Part shown: positions 29,203-38,473 of the stretch, in pieces
Layout: every line of letters begins with the position of its first letter
How positions within the stretch are numbered: position 1 is the stretch's first letter
From: Alkaliphilus metalliredigens QYMF
GTDB taxonomy: Bacteria; Bacillota; Clostridia; Peptostreptococcales; Natronincolaceae
DNA: 64,000 bases
Direction of reading: 5' to 3'
Assembly: GCF_000016985.1 (NCBI RefSeq)
Contig: NC_009633.1
Span: forward strand, 3,081,539-3,145,538
The notes under the pieces: generated by a model
What the model was told of the DNA's origin: nothing
The model's database searches: none
What the model saw: only the letters and a program-made list of their open reading frames with translations
Made by a program: the position numbers and the translations under genes

Positions 29203-30629
29203 CCTTGCTCATCCTCCTTCAGAATATTTCCAGATATATCATGGAGGTCATCACGAATAAAATGATCTTTAAAGCTGAACCTACTCAGGGTCCCAAGGGG
29301 ATAAAGATACGGATAACCACAGCTTTCTAAGCTGGCAATATGAGAGCAGCATACAATAAATCCGGTGAAAAAACCTGGCAGTCCTAGAAATGCTGAAAAT
29401 AGGAGCATTATATTAGACCATATTGTAATGGCTCCATATAGCTTGGGAATTAGAAACAAGGATATTGACGATAGGGCCACCACTAATACTGTAATTTCCG
29501 AGGCTAATCCAGATCTAATCGCTGCATCTCCTAGGATCAGTGCCCCCACAATACTAATGGCAGGACCAATTGCTTGGGGCAGCCTGATACCTGCTTCTCT
29601 TAATACTTGAAAAAAGAACATCATAACTAAGATTTCCACAACCGTGGGAAAAGGTACCCCTGCCCTCATTACACCCAATCGAAATACAAAAACCGAGGGA
29701 ATTAAAGCAAAGTGATAGGTTGTTAAGGCTAAATAAAGTGACGGCAGTAATAGGGCGATGAGTAACGCTGCCCATCTAATGAGCCTAAAATAGTTTTGAG
29801 GATATTTGTTTAAGTAATAGTCATCGGCCATATTCAACTCTTCTATGAAAAAATGAGGCGCCGTAGCGACAAAAGGGCTACTATCTGCCAATATTGCCAC
29901 CCTTCCCTCCATCACCTTATTCACTGCCACATCAGGCTTTTCCGTATATCCAATTGTGTCAAATGCAGTATTTTTCGCTTTCAGCTTCTCTTCTATGTAA
30001 TTGGGATCTAATACGGCTTCTACATCAATACTTTCAAGCTGACTTCTCACAAACTCGATCAGTTGTTTTGGTGTTTTATTTTCAATATAAACTAAAATAA
30101 CTGTGGTATTGCTTTGTTCTCCCAATAGTAATTTTTCAAACTTCAAATCCACATTCCTTATTTTCTTACGCATTAATGAGACGTTTTGGCTAATATTTTC
30201 TGTGAATCCTTCCCGAGGCCCCTTAATGACGACTTCTGTTGGGGGCTCTTCAATGGCCCTGGCATCATATGTACTGGCATCACAGCAAACAATGGTATCA
30301 TTAAAGCTAAATAATAAAATGACATATCCCGATAATATACGGATAAGCATGATTTCCAGCGAATCAATGCGCTCCACCATGCAAGCGGATAAAATTTCAC
30401 TTTCGATCTTCTCAACATCACAAGTCATCTTTTTAACTTGAATCAAGGGAGTAATGATGTATTCACTAATATAGCTAATATCACATAAATTACTCACATA
30501 GACAGCAGTAATACATCCTTCGCTTGTTTGGATTTGTCGATATACCAAGTCATAGTTATGACTTAATTTTTCCTCAATATATGCTATATTTTTTTCATAT
30601 TTTGTCTTAGCTATATGTTTCTTGCTGAT
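29199..30629 (-). CDS. gerA: Spore germination protein, GerA family (start codon probably ATC)
   Basis: A-subunit of a germinant receptor and candidate ion channel. An N-terminal cytosolic domain (about 1-270) is followed by five or so membrane helices (LIALLLPSLYLALTTYHFAL onward) and a short cytosolic tail. The first standard start in frame is TTG at 30548, but it drops an upstream stretch that reads SKKHIAKTKYEKN then NIAYIEEKLSHNYDLVYRQI. That stretch has the usual GerA look before the DLV-x-R motif. Reading from ATC at 30629, after AGGTGAGG, gives 476 residues. It is divergent from gerB and overlaps gerC. Confidence 0.9.
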   Translation of the reverse strand: MSKKHIAKTKYEKNIAYIEEKLSHNYDLVYRQIQTSEGCITAVYVSNLCDISYISEYIITPLIQVKKMTCDVEKIESEILSACMVERIDSLEIMLIRILSGYVILLFSFNDTIVCCDASTYDARAIEEPPTEVVIKGPREGFTENISQNVSLMRKKIRNVDLKFEKLLLGEQSNTTVILVYIENKTPKQLIEFVRSQLESIDVEAVLDPNYIEEKLKAKNTAFDTIGYTEKPDVAVNKVMEGRVAILADSSPFVATAPHFFIEELNMADDYYLNKYPQNYFRLIRWAALLIALLLPSLYLALTTYHFALIPSVFVFRLGVMRAGVPFPTVVEILVMMFFFQVLREAGIRLPQAIGPAISIVGALILGDAAIRSGLASEITVLVVALSSISLFLIPKLYGAITIWSNIMLLFSAFLGLPGFFTGFIVCCSHIASLESCGYPYLYPLGTLSRFSFKDHFIRDDLHDISGNILKEDEQG

Positions 30630-30740
30630 GGTCCCTCACCTCGAATTCATTTTTTCATCATGGTTAAGTATAGTATCTACCAACTTGGCAAAAATAACCT
30701 AATAATTAATCGTAAGTCTACAAACAGGAGGGCATCTTAA

Positions 30741-31823
30741 ATGGATCAATTAAATTCTAAACATGTGGCTTTTTTTATTCTAGCCACCTCGGTTGTTTCT
30801 TTAAAAACCTACCCTACTATTTATACCATCAATGGAATGCGAGAGAGCTGGATCGCCATGATCATTGCTTCTCTTCTTATTTTCTTATATTTAGTCTTTG
30901 TTATACAAATATGTAATAAAAAAAATAACTATCATTTACCTAATATCTATACCTCAGCCCTAGGCAATCCCCTGGGGAAGTTCTTTATGCTTTTATTCAT
31001 CGGGACACTGTTTTTAACATTAGTGGAAGGAGCCGCTGTGGAGGCCAACTCCATGCACAATCATATGTTAATTGATACCCCAGTATGGTACTTCATCATC
31101 TTTTTCATCGTCCCCACCCTTTATACCGTAAAGAAGGGACTTGCATCCATTATCATCGTCGTTGTCATCGGCATTGTTCTTGTGATGATTTCAGGCATTA
31201 ATTTAGCCATTCTCACAGTGAAGTACAAAACATTTAGCTATTTGTTCCCTGTTTTCGAGCGTGGCATCAGCCTAGGATTTGTTCTATCAATCTTGCAAAT
31301 TTTAGGGCTTTATGGTCATATTGCCATTGTATTTCCCTATTTATCTGAAGTCAAAAAGAAGAATAAGCTCTTAAAGCACGCTGTCATTGGACTTCTCATT
31401 GTCATTCAAATGCAAATTGTTTCATTGACAGGTCTCATTCAGACCTTTGATATTCACGTGGTGAATCAGATGAGCTATCCAAACCTACTACAAACCCAGC
31501 TAGTGACCCATTTTCGTTTTCTGGAATTTGGAGAGCTTTTCGTTATGCTTCAAATTATAGGGGGTTGGTATTTAAAATATGTCCTTGCCTTTTATGCGCT
31601 ATTAAAGCTTTTAAAGGAGATGAAGCTTGAAAGTAAGTATCTGCCCTATATCATTACTGTTTTAGTGGGTGTGGCAGCTTTTTTTGCAGCCAATGACCTG
31701 TTTTCCCTCCGACATCTATTAAATTATTTTTCTTATATCTCTTTAATCAATTTTGTGGTGATTCCCTTTATCTGCTTTACAATCTATGCCTTTAAAGGAC
31801 AAACTGCAAAGAGTAGTAGTTAA
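30741..31823 (+). CDS. gerB: Spore germination permease, GerB family
   Basis: B-subunit of a germinant receptor, an APC-fold membrane protein that senses the germinant. About ten membrane helices over 360 residues. Family pieces are visible near the start (FFILATSVVSLKTYPTIY) and at LPNIYTSALGNPLGK. ATG is preceded by GGAGGG. In most sporeformers gerA, gerB and gerC are in one operon; here gerB is divergent, with about 110 bases between it and gerA. Confidence 0.94.
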   Translation: MDQLNSKHVAFFILATSVVSLKTYPTIYTINGMRESWIAMIIASLLIFLYLVFVIQICNKKNNYHLPNIYTSALGNPLGKFFMLLFIGTLFLTLVEGAAVEANSMHNHMLIDTPVWYFIIFFIVPTLYTVKKGLASIIIVVVIGIVLVMISGINLAILTVKYKTFSYLFPVFERGISLGFVLSILQILGLYGHIAIVFPYLSEVKKKNKLLKHAVIGLLIVIQMQIVSLTGLIQTFDIHVVNQMSYPNLLQTQLVTHFRFLEFGELFVMLQIIGGWYLKYVLAFYALLKLLKEMKLESKYLPYIITVLVGVAAFFAANDLFSLRHLLNYFSYISLINFVVIPFICFTIYAFKGQTAKSSS

Positions 31824-31851
31824 CCCCCCCAATACAAATTCATGCACAAAA

Positions 31852-31893
31852 ATACGACTCCTCAATTTCATAGGAGTCGTAATGTATTTTTTT
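31852..31893 (+). terminator. Terminator after gerB
   Basis: ACGACTCCT - 9-base loop - AGGAGTCGT followed by a T-run of seven a few bases on. Lies between convergent gerB and the dipeptidase gene. Confidence 0.8.
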
Positions 31894-31940
31894 AAGTTAA
31901 AGTTCCTAGGAGTAACAATCCTTGAAATTTAAATCCCATT

Positions 31941-32903
31941 TTAAATGGTTTCTTTGAAAACCCGCATCAGGTTTTCATAGGCTATCTTCCGTAGCATGGC
32001 CTCAGTGTATCCTCTCTCTTTGAGCACCTTGATTAGCTTAGGTACACAGGTGGTATCTTCAAATCCCTTTGTTTCTTTTTTAGGCTCATCTTCCTGTAAC
32101 GTTTCGTCCTCTAAGAATTCACAAAAATCAAAGCCAAAGGCTATGTGTTCAATCCCCACAATATTCACAATGTATTCAACATGATCTGCTAGTTTTTCAA
32201 TGGATGGATTTTCAGGATCCACTCCCTTGTTCCAGCTATTTAATCCAACGACACCACCGGATTGGGCAATGGCCTTCAACTGTTCATCCTGTAGATTTCT
32301 TGGATGGCCACATAGTTCATAGGCATTGGAGTGAGATGCAATAAAGGGCTTTTGAGCCACTTTAACCACATCCCAAAAACTCTTTTCATTTAAGTGGGAT
32401 ACATCTAATAGAATTCCCAAATCCTCCATTTTTTTAATGACTTCAATGCCTTTTTCCGTAATTCCACGTTGGTCATCTCCATCAATTCCTGTTGCCAGGG
32501 CATTTTCTTCATTCCATGTGAGCCCTGCATATCTAATCCCATATTGGTATAGGAGATATAAAAAGTCAATTTCCTCACCTAGACTGGCTAAGCCCTCCAT
32601 GCCCAGAAGAACTGCCAGCTTATTTTCTCTTTCAGCCACTTCAAAATCATCGTATTTCTTTACAATATGCACCAAATCTTTTGCATCGTGTAACTCTTTA
32701 GCGGAGTACTTCAGCATTTCCAATGCTCTTAATTGAAAGCGATCCCCAGCTTCTGGTTCAACCCACAAAGCAAATACCGAAGCAAAAACCCCTCCCTTTT
32801 TCAACTTATCTATATGATGTGTTCTGAGTACTTCTTGTTCTCCAGCAATGCTCCTATCTACCACATTTAGTAAAATGTCTGAGTGTCCATCAAATATTTT
32901 CAT
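31941..32903 (-). CDS. Membrane (renal)-type dipeptidase, peptidase family M19
   Basis: Zinc dipeptidase of family M19. It starts KIFDGHSDILLNV, with the metal-binding His-x-Asp. The bridging Glu lies in LLGMEGLASLG, and later ligands are in LLDVSHLNEKSFWD and PFIASHSNAYELCGHPRNL. The family C-terminus has HIAFGFDFCEF. About 320 residues. ATG at 32903 or 32909 after AAAAGGGGG; the longer frame has no ribosome-binding site. No signal peptide, so probably cytosolic. Confidence 0.92.
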   Translation of the reverse strand: MKIFDGHSDILLNVVDRSIAGEQEVLRTHHIDKLKKGGVFASVFALWVEPEAGDRFQLRALEMLKYSAKELHDAKDLVHIVKKYDDFEVAERENKLAVLLGMEGLASLGEEIDFLYLLYQYGIRYAGLTWNEENALATGIDGDDQRGITEKGIEVIKKMEDLGILLDVSHLNEKSFWDVVKVAQKPFIASHSNAYELCGHPRNLQDEQLKAIAQSGGVVGLNSWNKGVDPENPSIEKLADHVEYIVNIVGIEHIAFGFDFCEFLEDETLQEDEPKKETKGFEDTTCVPKLIKVLKERGYTEAMLRKIAYENLMRVFKETI

Positions 32904-33130
32904 GATCATGGTCCCCCTTTTAAATAATAATAATTGTCTATACCCAAAGCATTCTACACACAAAGTATAAACCCTTCTCTTATTTATACAATATTGTATT
33001 TTATATTTTGTATTTTGTATTTTTGTTATACTACGTATAAATATTCATCAATAAAAATACCCATAAATTCACTATTCTGGTAGACATTTCAGCAGGATCA
33101 GAGTAAAATAAAAATGAATATATAGGTAAT

Positions 33131-33199
33131 ATGCAACAGGATAAACCAGTGTTTGGTTACCTTTTTTTACTTATTTTTTGTAGATTTTGTAGATTCTAA
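33131..33199 (+). CDS. Possible 22-residue leader peptide ahead of the ABC exporter
   Basis: ATG-started ORF MQQDKPVFGYLFLLIFCRFC (two more residues, then TAA), with AGG four bases upstream. It ends 18 bases before the GTG of the exporter gene. A hairpin (AGGTAA 33124-33129 with TTACCT 33157-33162) followed directly by a T-run overlaps it, the layout of a ribosome-mediated attenuator. The rest of the 32904-33217 gap is AT-rich with short TATTTTG repeats. Confidence 0.35.
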   Translation: MQQDKPVFGYLFLLIFCRFCRF

Positions 33200-33217
33200 G
33201 AATATGGTGGTGTAGCT

Positions 33218-35743
33218 GTGGGCATTATTGTGAAGTACATTCTTAAGAGCATCTTCGAGAAAAAATTCAGAACCTTTATTATTGTATTTTCTGTTACACT
33301 TTCGGCAGCACTTTTTTTTGCATCCAGCGGGATGTCAGGTACCATGAAAAGTATGTATGAGACACAATTTAAAATGCAAACAGGAAAAGCAGATCTCATC
33401 ATCCATGCCAATCGACATTCTCCTTCTAGTTCCTTCAAACTGAGACCAGAACCAGTAGGTGGCGTCACCCTTTTAACAGGAGATGTATCTGCTTCTGGTA
33501 GCTATAAATTGCCCGAGGCTGAGGCTCAAGCAGTAAGAAAAAAGGCAGAAAACCTGCGAATCAGAGGCTTTGAAATGGATGAGCTTGAACAGCTTAATCC
33601 CATTGATTTCACTCAACATGCTGTTGGTCGAGATTTTCAAGGAAATCATATCATTCTTAGTACCCTATTTGCTGAAAAACATGGTTTTGCTGTTGGTGAT
33701 CGCATTGACATCGAAATCAATGGTCACAATCGAATGTTGACTGTATGGGGAATATCAAGACCCACGGGTATTTTTCAACATACACCTCAATCAGATACTA
33801 TGATGGCTGTGATGCCTAGGGATTCCCTTGCTTCCTTATTTGATATCAGGGGGCGGGTTCAAACAGCTTATGTCGTTCTTGATGATGAAGCCGAAATTCA
33901 ATCTGTCCAAGAGTCACTCAGCATACTTTACCCAAGATATACTGTACGGGAGCCGTTTTCTGCTGAAGAACTAGAGAACTATTTACAGTTCATCGTTGTT
34001 CCTTTATTTATGATGACGACAATGGTACTGTTCATTAGTATCTTTATTATTTATTCTACCTTTAAAGTGATTGCCGTAGAGCGTCTCCCGGTGATTGGCA
34101 CCTTCCGAAGCATTGGCGCCACCAAGCGGATGACCGATACTGTCTTAATCGGTGAGAGTTTGACCTACGGTCTCTTAGGTGGTGTATTGGGCAACTTTGT
34201 AGGGATTGGCATCCTATATCTGATCACCAGAATGATGGCATCGGATCCCTATAGTGGACAAATGAATGTGGCAATAGAATTTAGTTTTAGCCATATGTTA
34301 ATTGCCTTTCTACTAGCCATCGGTGTGGCTTTGATCAGTTCATGGATTCCCATTAGCAAAGCATCAAAAATTCCTATAAAGGATCTGGTATTGAATACAA
34401 CCCAAGGAAAATCAGGTAAAAAAACATGGAAAACAATTACTGCAGTTCTATTGTTCACCCTTGCCATCCTATTGCCTAGGGTTGCCCCTAAATCCTTGGC
34501 ATTGGCTATCAATGTGTTTAGTCTCCTGGTTTCAACAATGGCAGTGATTATGTTTGTACCTTTCATTACAAAAGTTTTCTTAAAGGTTTTTGAAAGACTT
34601 TACGGTTTTATCTTTGGAAACGAAGGTATCTTGGCTGTGAAGAACTTAAATGGTAATAAGAACATATTAAATAACATCTCTCTCCTAGCCATCGGGATCT
34701 CAACGCTTCTCATGATCAATACCATTAGCCACAGTGTTGGCATCGAAGTCATCAGTGCTTACAATGACTGGAAGTTTGAGATTATGGTTGGTTTGAATGA
34801 TGCTGATAGAAATGCAGAGCAAGTCCTTCGTAGTATAGAGGGTGTCTCAGGAACCTACGGCGCCTTTGAATCCTGGGAAGGTATCAACGTGGTAGATACC
34901 TCCTATAGAGTTGAATACCTCCAAGGAGTAGATATTACCAAATACAGGGATTATGTGACTTTTCGTTTGGATGGAGATGCAAATCCTGACGAAACCTTCA
35001 GAAATTTAGATGAAGCAAGAAATATTATGGTGGCTAACATGGCCAAGGAACACCTAGATTTGGAGATCGGCGACCCCCTTACCCTTGAAATGACAAGTGG
35101 TAATAAAACCTATCGTATCATTGGTTTTTATGATTCTATTATGCAAAATGGAAGTAACATGATAATTTCCCAAAAATATTATAAAATGGATATGGAGCAA
35201 TCCAACTATAATCGTTTTTATATTAGAACCTCAAAAGATCCTGATGAGGTCATGGCGTCCATTCAAGATAGGTTTATGAGACGAGGGGTGTGGGGCGACA
35301 CCATTGCCAACATGGAGCAACGTAATTACGACTCTAATAATCAGTTTATGATCATACTACAGGCCTTTTCTGTCATTGCTATGCTCATTGGTATCTTTGG
35401 TATTTTCAATAACTATATGATTAGCTTTATAGAGCGAAAGCGTTCTATTGCAATCCTCCGTTCCGTGGGCCTTAGTAGAAAGCAGACCCTCAAAATGATT
35501 ATGATAGAAGCCCTTACCGGTGGCTGTATTGGGGGGATCATGGGAATCATTGGAGGTACCCTGATGTTATCTCCTGTGCCCCATTTGATGCAAGCAATTG
35601 GTGTGCCCTTAGCGCTACACTATTCATGGAGTTTCTTTATCAATTCCCTTATGGGCGGTATTATCATCGCAGTATTGGCTTCAATCAGTCCTGCATCTAA
35701 AACATCTAAGCTGAATATTATTGACGCCATTAAATACGAGTAA
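33218..35743 (+). CDS. FtsX/MacB-type ABC transporter permease
   Basis: Large permease with two FtsX units. One N-terminal helix (about 15-35) precedes an extracytoplasmic MacB-periplasmic-core-like domain. Three helices follow near residues 255-385, then a linker, a second helix and core domain, and three C-terminal helices ending SKTSKLNIIDAIKYE. 841 residues. Such exporters move lipids, peptides or antibiotics, or transmit force; the substrate is unknown. The start is GTG at 33218 after GGTGGTG. It is followed after 13 bases by its ATPase. Confidence 0.9.
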   Translation: MGIIVKYILKSIFEKKFRTFIIVFSVTLSAALFFASSGMSGTMKSMYETQFKMQTGKADLIIHANRHSPSSSFKLRPEPVGGVTLLTGDVSASGSYKLPEAEAQAVRKKAENLRIRGFEMDELEQLNPIDFTQHAVGRDFQGNHIILSTLFAEKHGFAVGDRIDIEINGHNRMLTVWGISRPTGIFQHTPQSDTMMAVMPRDSLASLFDIRGRVQTAYVVLDDEAEIQSVQESLSILYPRYTVREPFSAEELENYLQFIVVPLFMMTTMVLFISIFIIYSTFKVIAVERLPVIGTFRSIGATKRMTDTVLIGESLTYGLLGGVLGNFVGIGILYLITRMMASDPYSGQMNVAIEFSFSHMLIAFLLAIGVALISSWIPISKASKIPIKDLVLNTTQGKSGKKTWKTITAVLLFTLAILLPRVAPKSLALAINVFSLLVSTMAVIMFVPFITKVFLKVFERLYGFIFGNEGILAVKNLNGNKNILNNISLLAIGISTLLMINTISHSVGIEVISAYNDWKFEIMVGLNDADRNAEQVLRSIEGVSGTYGAFESWEGINVVDTSYRVEYLQGVDITKYRDYVTFRLDGDANPDETFRNLDEARNIMVANMAKEHLDLEIGDPLTLEMTSGNKTYRIIGFYDSIMQNGSNMIISQKYYKMDMEQSNYNRFYIRTSKDPDEVMASIQDRFMRRGVWGDTIANMEQRNYDSNNQFMIILQAFSVIAMLIGIFGIFNNYMISFIERKRSIAILRSVGLSRKQTLKMIMIEALTGGCIGGIMGIIGGTLMLSPVPHLMQAIGVPLALHYSWSFFINSLMGGIIIAVLASISPASKTSKLNIIDAIKYE

Positions 35744-35756
35744 TCGAGGTGGATTT

Positions 35757-36431
35757 ATGCAAACAATGATTCAATCAGTCGAATTATATAAAAGTTTTAT
35801 CTTAGGAACCATTTCAGTTGAGGTTTTAAAAGACATTAATCTGTCTATAACTAAAGGTGAATTCATTACAATCATGGGTCCTTCAGGCTCTGGTAAAAGC
35901 ACATTATTGTATCTCATGGGAGGCTTGGATAAGCCTACCACAGGAAAAATCATCATCAATGGTCAGGATATTTCCACCTTATCCGATCAAAAACAAAGTG
36001 TTATGAGGCGTAGAGAAGTGGGATTTGTTTTTCAGTTTTACAATCTAGTTCCCAATCTAACAGTAGAAGAAAATATCATGCTCCCCATTTTGTTAGATGG
36101 TAAAAAGACCAAGAACTATCGGGAAAAGCTAGATGAAATTCTTGATATTGTAGAATTATCTGACCGAAAAACCCATACCCCTCGGGAGCTATCAGGTGGA
36201 CAACAGCAGCGTGTGGCCATCGCCCGGGCACTGATCAATGAACCCGATATCATTTTAGCTGATGAGCCCACGGGAAATCTAGATAGCAAAACCACTGAGG
36301 AAGTAATGAAATTATTACAGCGGATCAACGAAGAAAAAGGAAAGACCATTGTACAGGTGAGTCACTCCTTAGAAACTGCAAAATATAGTAATCGAATTAT
36401 CAATGTAAAAGATGGGAAGGTGTGGGAGTAG
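35757..36431 (+). CDS. ABC transporter ATP-binding protein, MacB/LolD type
   Basis: ATPase partner of the FtsX-type permease. Walker [12 protein letters not shown]-loop in [16 protein letters not shown], signature [15 protein letters not shown], Walker [13 protein letters not shown] and the switch His in VQVSHS, all in the LolD/MacB pattern. 224 residues. ATG at 35757 follows GAGGTGG. Its TAG stop shares a base with the GTG start of the next gene, so translation is coupled. Confidence 0.94.
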   Translation: MQTMIQSVELYKSFILGTISVEVLKDINLSITKGEFITIMGPSGSGKSTLLYLMGGLDKPTTGKIIINGQDISTLSDQKQSVMRRREVGFVFQFYNLVPNLTVEENIMLPILLDGKKTKNYREKLDEILDIVELSDRKTHTPRELSGGQQQRVAIARALINEPDIILADEPTGNLDSKTTEEVMKLLQRINEEKGKTIVQVSHSLETAKYSNRIINVKDGKVWE

Positions 36432-37501
36432 TGAAAACAATCAAAAAAATGACCTTAGTAATATCCATTGTCTTTTTAGGATTTCTAATGGTAGCCTGCA
36501 GTAAAGATGAAGAAATATCTAATGTGGAAGAAGTTGATTTATCTCATGAATTAAAAATAATAGAGGCATTTGGATTAATTAAAGCAGAGGAATCAAAAGA
36601 TATAATCATTGATTTTCCAGCTGTGGTTCAGGAGGTCCTCGTCAAAGACGGTCAGCATATAGGTTTCCATACCCCCATTTTAACCTTAGACCTATCCGAG
36701 TATCAGTCACAAATAACCGATAAGAAGAATGACTTGAATATTGCAAAATTAGAACACCAGCGGCTAAATAAAGGCCTTCAGGGACTTACCTTAGAAAACA
36801 GAGAACCAGAGATTGACAAGCTCATAAATGACTTAGACTTTTCAAAGAAGTTGTATGGGCAAGCCCTTGAGGACCTGCACTCCAAAGAAAAACTATATGA
36901 AGCAGGAGCCATCTCTCAGGAATCTCTTGATCAATTCAAAAGAAGCGTGGATGAAGCCAAGAAAAATGTTGACTCCAGTGAATACGAACTGCAGTTGAGC
37001 GCTAGTAGACATGATAGAGAGCTAGAACAGTTCCGCCTCAAACAGGATACCGAAAGTGACCAAGTTGGGATTCAAAGAGAGCGCATCCGCCAGATTGAAA
37101 ACAATCTATCAGCTTTAAATGATAGGCTTAACAAATCATATATGATAGGAAATCAAATTGTTTCCGAATTTGAATCCGCTGCAGTTCATGATATTACATA
37201 CGCTTCAGGACATATGACAGACACCGAAAGAAAAGCCTTCAGTATTATCAATCTAGAGAATTTAATTGTGGAAGCCAATGTGGTGGAGGAATTTATTCGA
37301 GACGTACACCAAGGGGCATCTGTTAGAATCGTACCCATTGCCGATCGGACACGGGAGTATGAAGGCACCGTCTTTTATATTTCTCAAATGGCGTTCCCTA
37401 GTAATGGAGAAACCGTCATCCCAGTTAGGATTTCCATAGACAATCTCGATTCATTCCTTCTGCCTAACTACAATGTTGATGTGTATATTAAAGTTAAATA
37501 A
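36431..37501 (+). CDS. Membrane-fusion-protein-like lipoprotein (HlyD/MacA type)
   Basis: Extracytoplasmic adaptor of the exporter. Signal peptide with lipobox LMVAC (Cys at about residue 23). A beta-barrel/lipoyl start (VQEVLVKDGQHIGFHTPIL) is followed by a long coiled-coil hairpin (about 90-230), and the second lipoyl/barrel half ends NYNVDVYIKV. 356 residues. GTG start at 36431 overlaps the ATPase stop; a GTG at 36422 is also possible. In a one-membrane cell it would tether to the outer face of the membrane. Confidence 0.85.
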   Translation: MKTIKKMTLVISIVFLGFLMVACSKDEEISNVEEVDLSHELKIIEAFGLIKAEESKDIIIDFPAVVQEVLVKDGQHIGFHTPILTLDLSEYQSQITDKKNDLNIAKLEHQRLNKGLQGLTLENREPEIDKLINDLDFSKKLYGQALEDLHSKEKLYEAGAISQESLDQFKRSVDEAKKNVDSSEYELQLSASRHDRELEQFRLKQDTESDQVGIQRERIRQIENNLSALNDRLNKSYMIGNQIVSEFESAAVHDITYASGHMTDTERKAFSIINLENLIVEANVVEEFIRDVHQGASVRIVPIADRTREYEGTVFYISQMAFPSNGETVIPVRISIDNLDSFLLPNYNVDVYIKVK

Positions 37502-37520
37502 CACCGTTGAATTTTAAAAA

Positions 37521-37549
37521 GGTATTGACAGTCAATTGACCGTCAATAC
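37521..37549. terminator. Terminator after the ABC exporter operon
   Basis: GGTATTGAC - 11-base loop - GTCAATACC followed by a T-rich stretch, between convergent genes. Confidence 0.65.
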
Positions 37550-37604
37550 CTTCTTTCACCTTCTTTAATTATTGGCATCAGAAATTCATCTGAATCATAG
37601 GATT

Positions 37605-38336
37605 TTATATGTTTAAATTTGTATGATATTCTTTTCTAAGCATATCAGATTCCCACATTGCCTGTTCAACACCCTTTATCTGGCATATTTCATTAAAAAA
37701 GCTATCCTTGGTAAATTTAGATGGGAGTTTTACCATAAATCGCACTTCAATCCTATACCCTTCTTCATTTTCATCATCTTCTTCTTCATCTTCTGCAATG
37801 ACTTTAATGTCTCGAATAGCGATGTGATTTCTTCCTAAAACATGACCTATATCTCCTATCAATCCTGGTCTTTCTATACACTGTAAAATCAATGATCTAT
37901 ATTTCTTTTTGAAGAGTTTTTTTTCGATTGCACCTAGGCTTTTCAATGTAAATAGTACAATAACTGCAGTTGTTATGCCGCCTACATAGTATCCATTTCC
38001 TATGGCCAGTCCAATCCCACCACACACCCATATGCTGGCTGCAGTAGTCAGTCCTCTGATATTACTTCCTGTACGCAAAATTGTCCCGGCACCTAAAAAT
38101 CCAATTCCACTCACGACTTGAGCTGCCAGACGAGCAGGATCTCCACCCTGTCCGCCAACCCCTAATCCGTCAAATCCATACATTGAAATTAACATAATGA
38201 GGGTGGATCCTAAGGTGACTAAGACGTGGGTTCTGAGACCAGCAGGTCGATTGCTTGCTTCTCTTTCCATCCCAACCAGTCCTCCTGTTATAGCAGAAAG
38301 AACCAATCTGAGAATCGTTTCCCATGTACTTATCAA
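37605..38336 (-). CDS. MgtC/SapB-family membrane protein with ACT-like tail
   Basis: Four to five membrane helices in the N-terminal 140 residues with the MgtC signature (GGLVGMEREASNRPAGLRTH, then GIGFLGAGTILR, GLTTAASIWVCGGIGLAIG). A C-terminal ACT-like domain of about 80 residues follows. Family members are linked to magnesium stress and to ATP-synthase modulation; the role here is unknown. TTG at 38336 lies five bases after GGAGGTGG; the GTG at 38345 overlaps that site. Confidence 0.9.
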   Translation of the reverse strand: MISTWETILRLVLSAITGGLVGMEREASNRPAGLRTHVLVTLGSTLIMLISMYGFDGLGVGGQGGDPARLAAQVVSGIGFLGAGTILRTGSNIRGLTTAASIWVCGGIGLAIGNGYYVGGITTAVIVLFTLKSLGAIEKKLFKKKYRSLILQCIERPGLIGDIGHVLGRNHIAIRDIKVIAEDEEEDDENEEGYRIEVRFMVKLPSKFTKDSFFNEICQIKGVEQAMWESDMLRKEYHTNLNI

Positions 38337-38375
38337 ATGTCCCACCTCCTTTTATACAGTCTTCCTAGAGTATAA

Positions 38376-38411
38376 AAATCCCACCTCTATGCATACGTGC
38401 AGGTGGGATTT
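38376..38411 (-). terminator. Terminator of the tct operon
   Basis: On the minus strand AATCCCACCT - 13-base loop - AGGTGGGATT followed by a T-run. It lies past the tctA stop and before mgtC. Confidence 0.75.
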
Positions 38412-38473
38412 CATCATCAGAGGAAGTGTTTTCCTTTACACTCCCTCTATTTCAACTTACTGATACGATTTCG

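Noticed and set aside
32990-33030. TATTTTG short repeats as a functional element
   Set aside because: Simple AT-rich slippage repeats without further structure.
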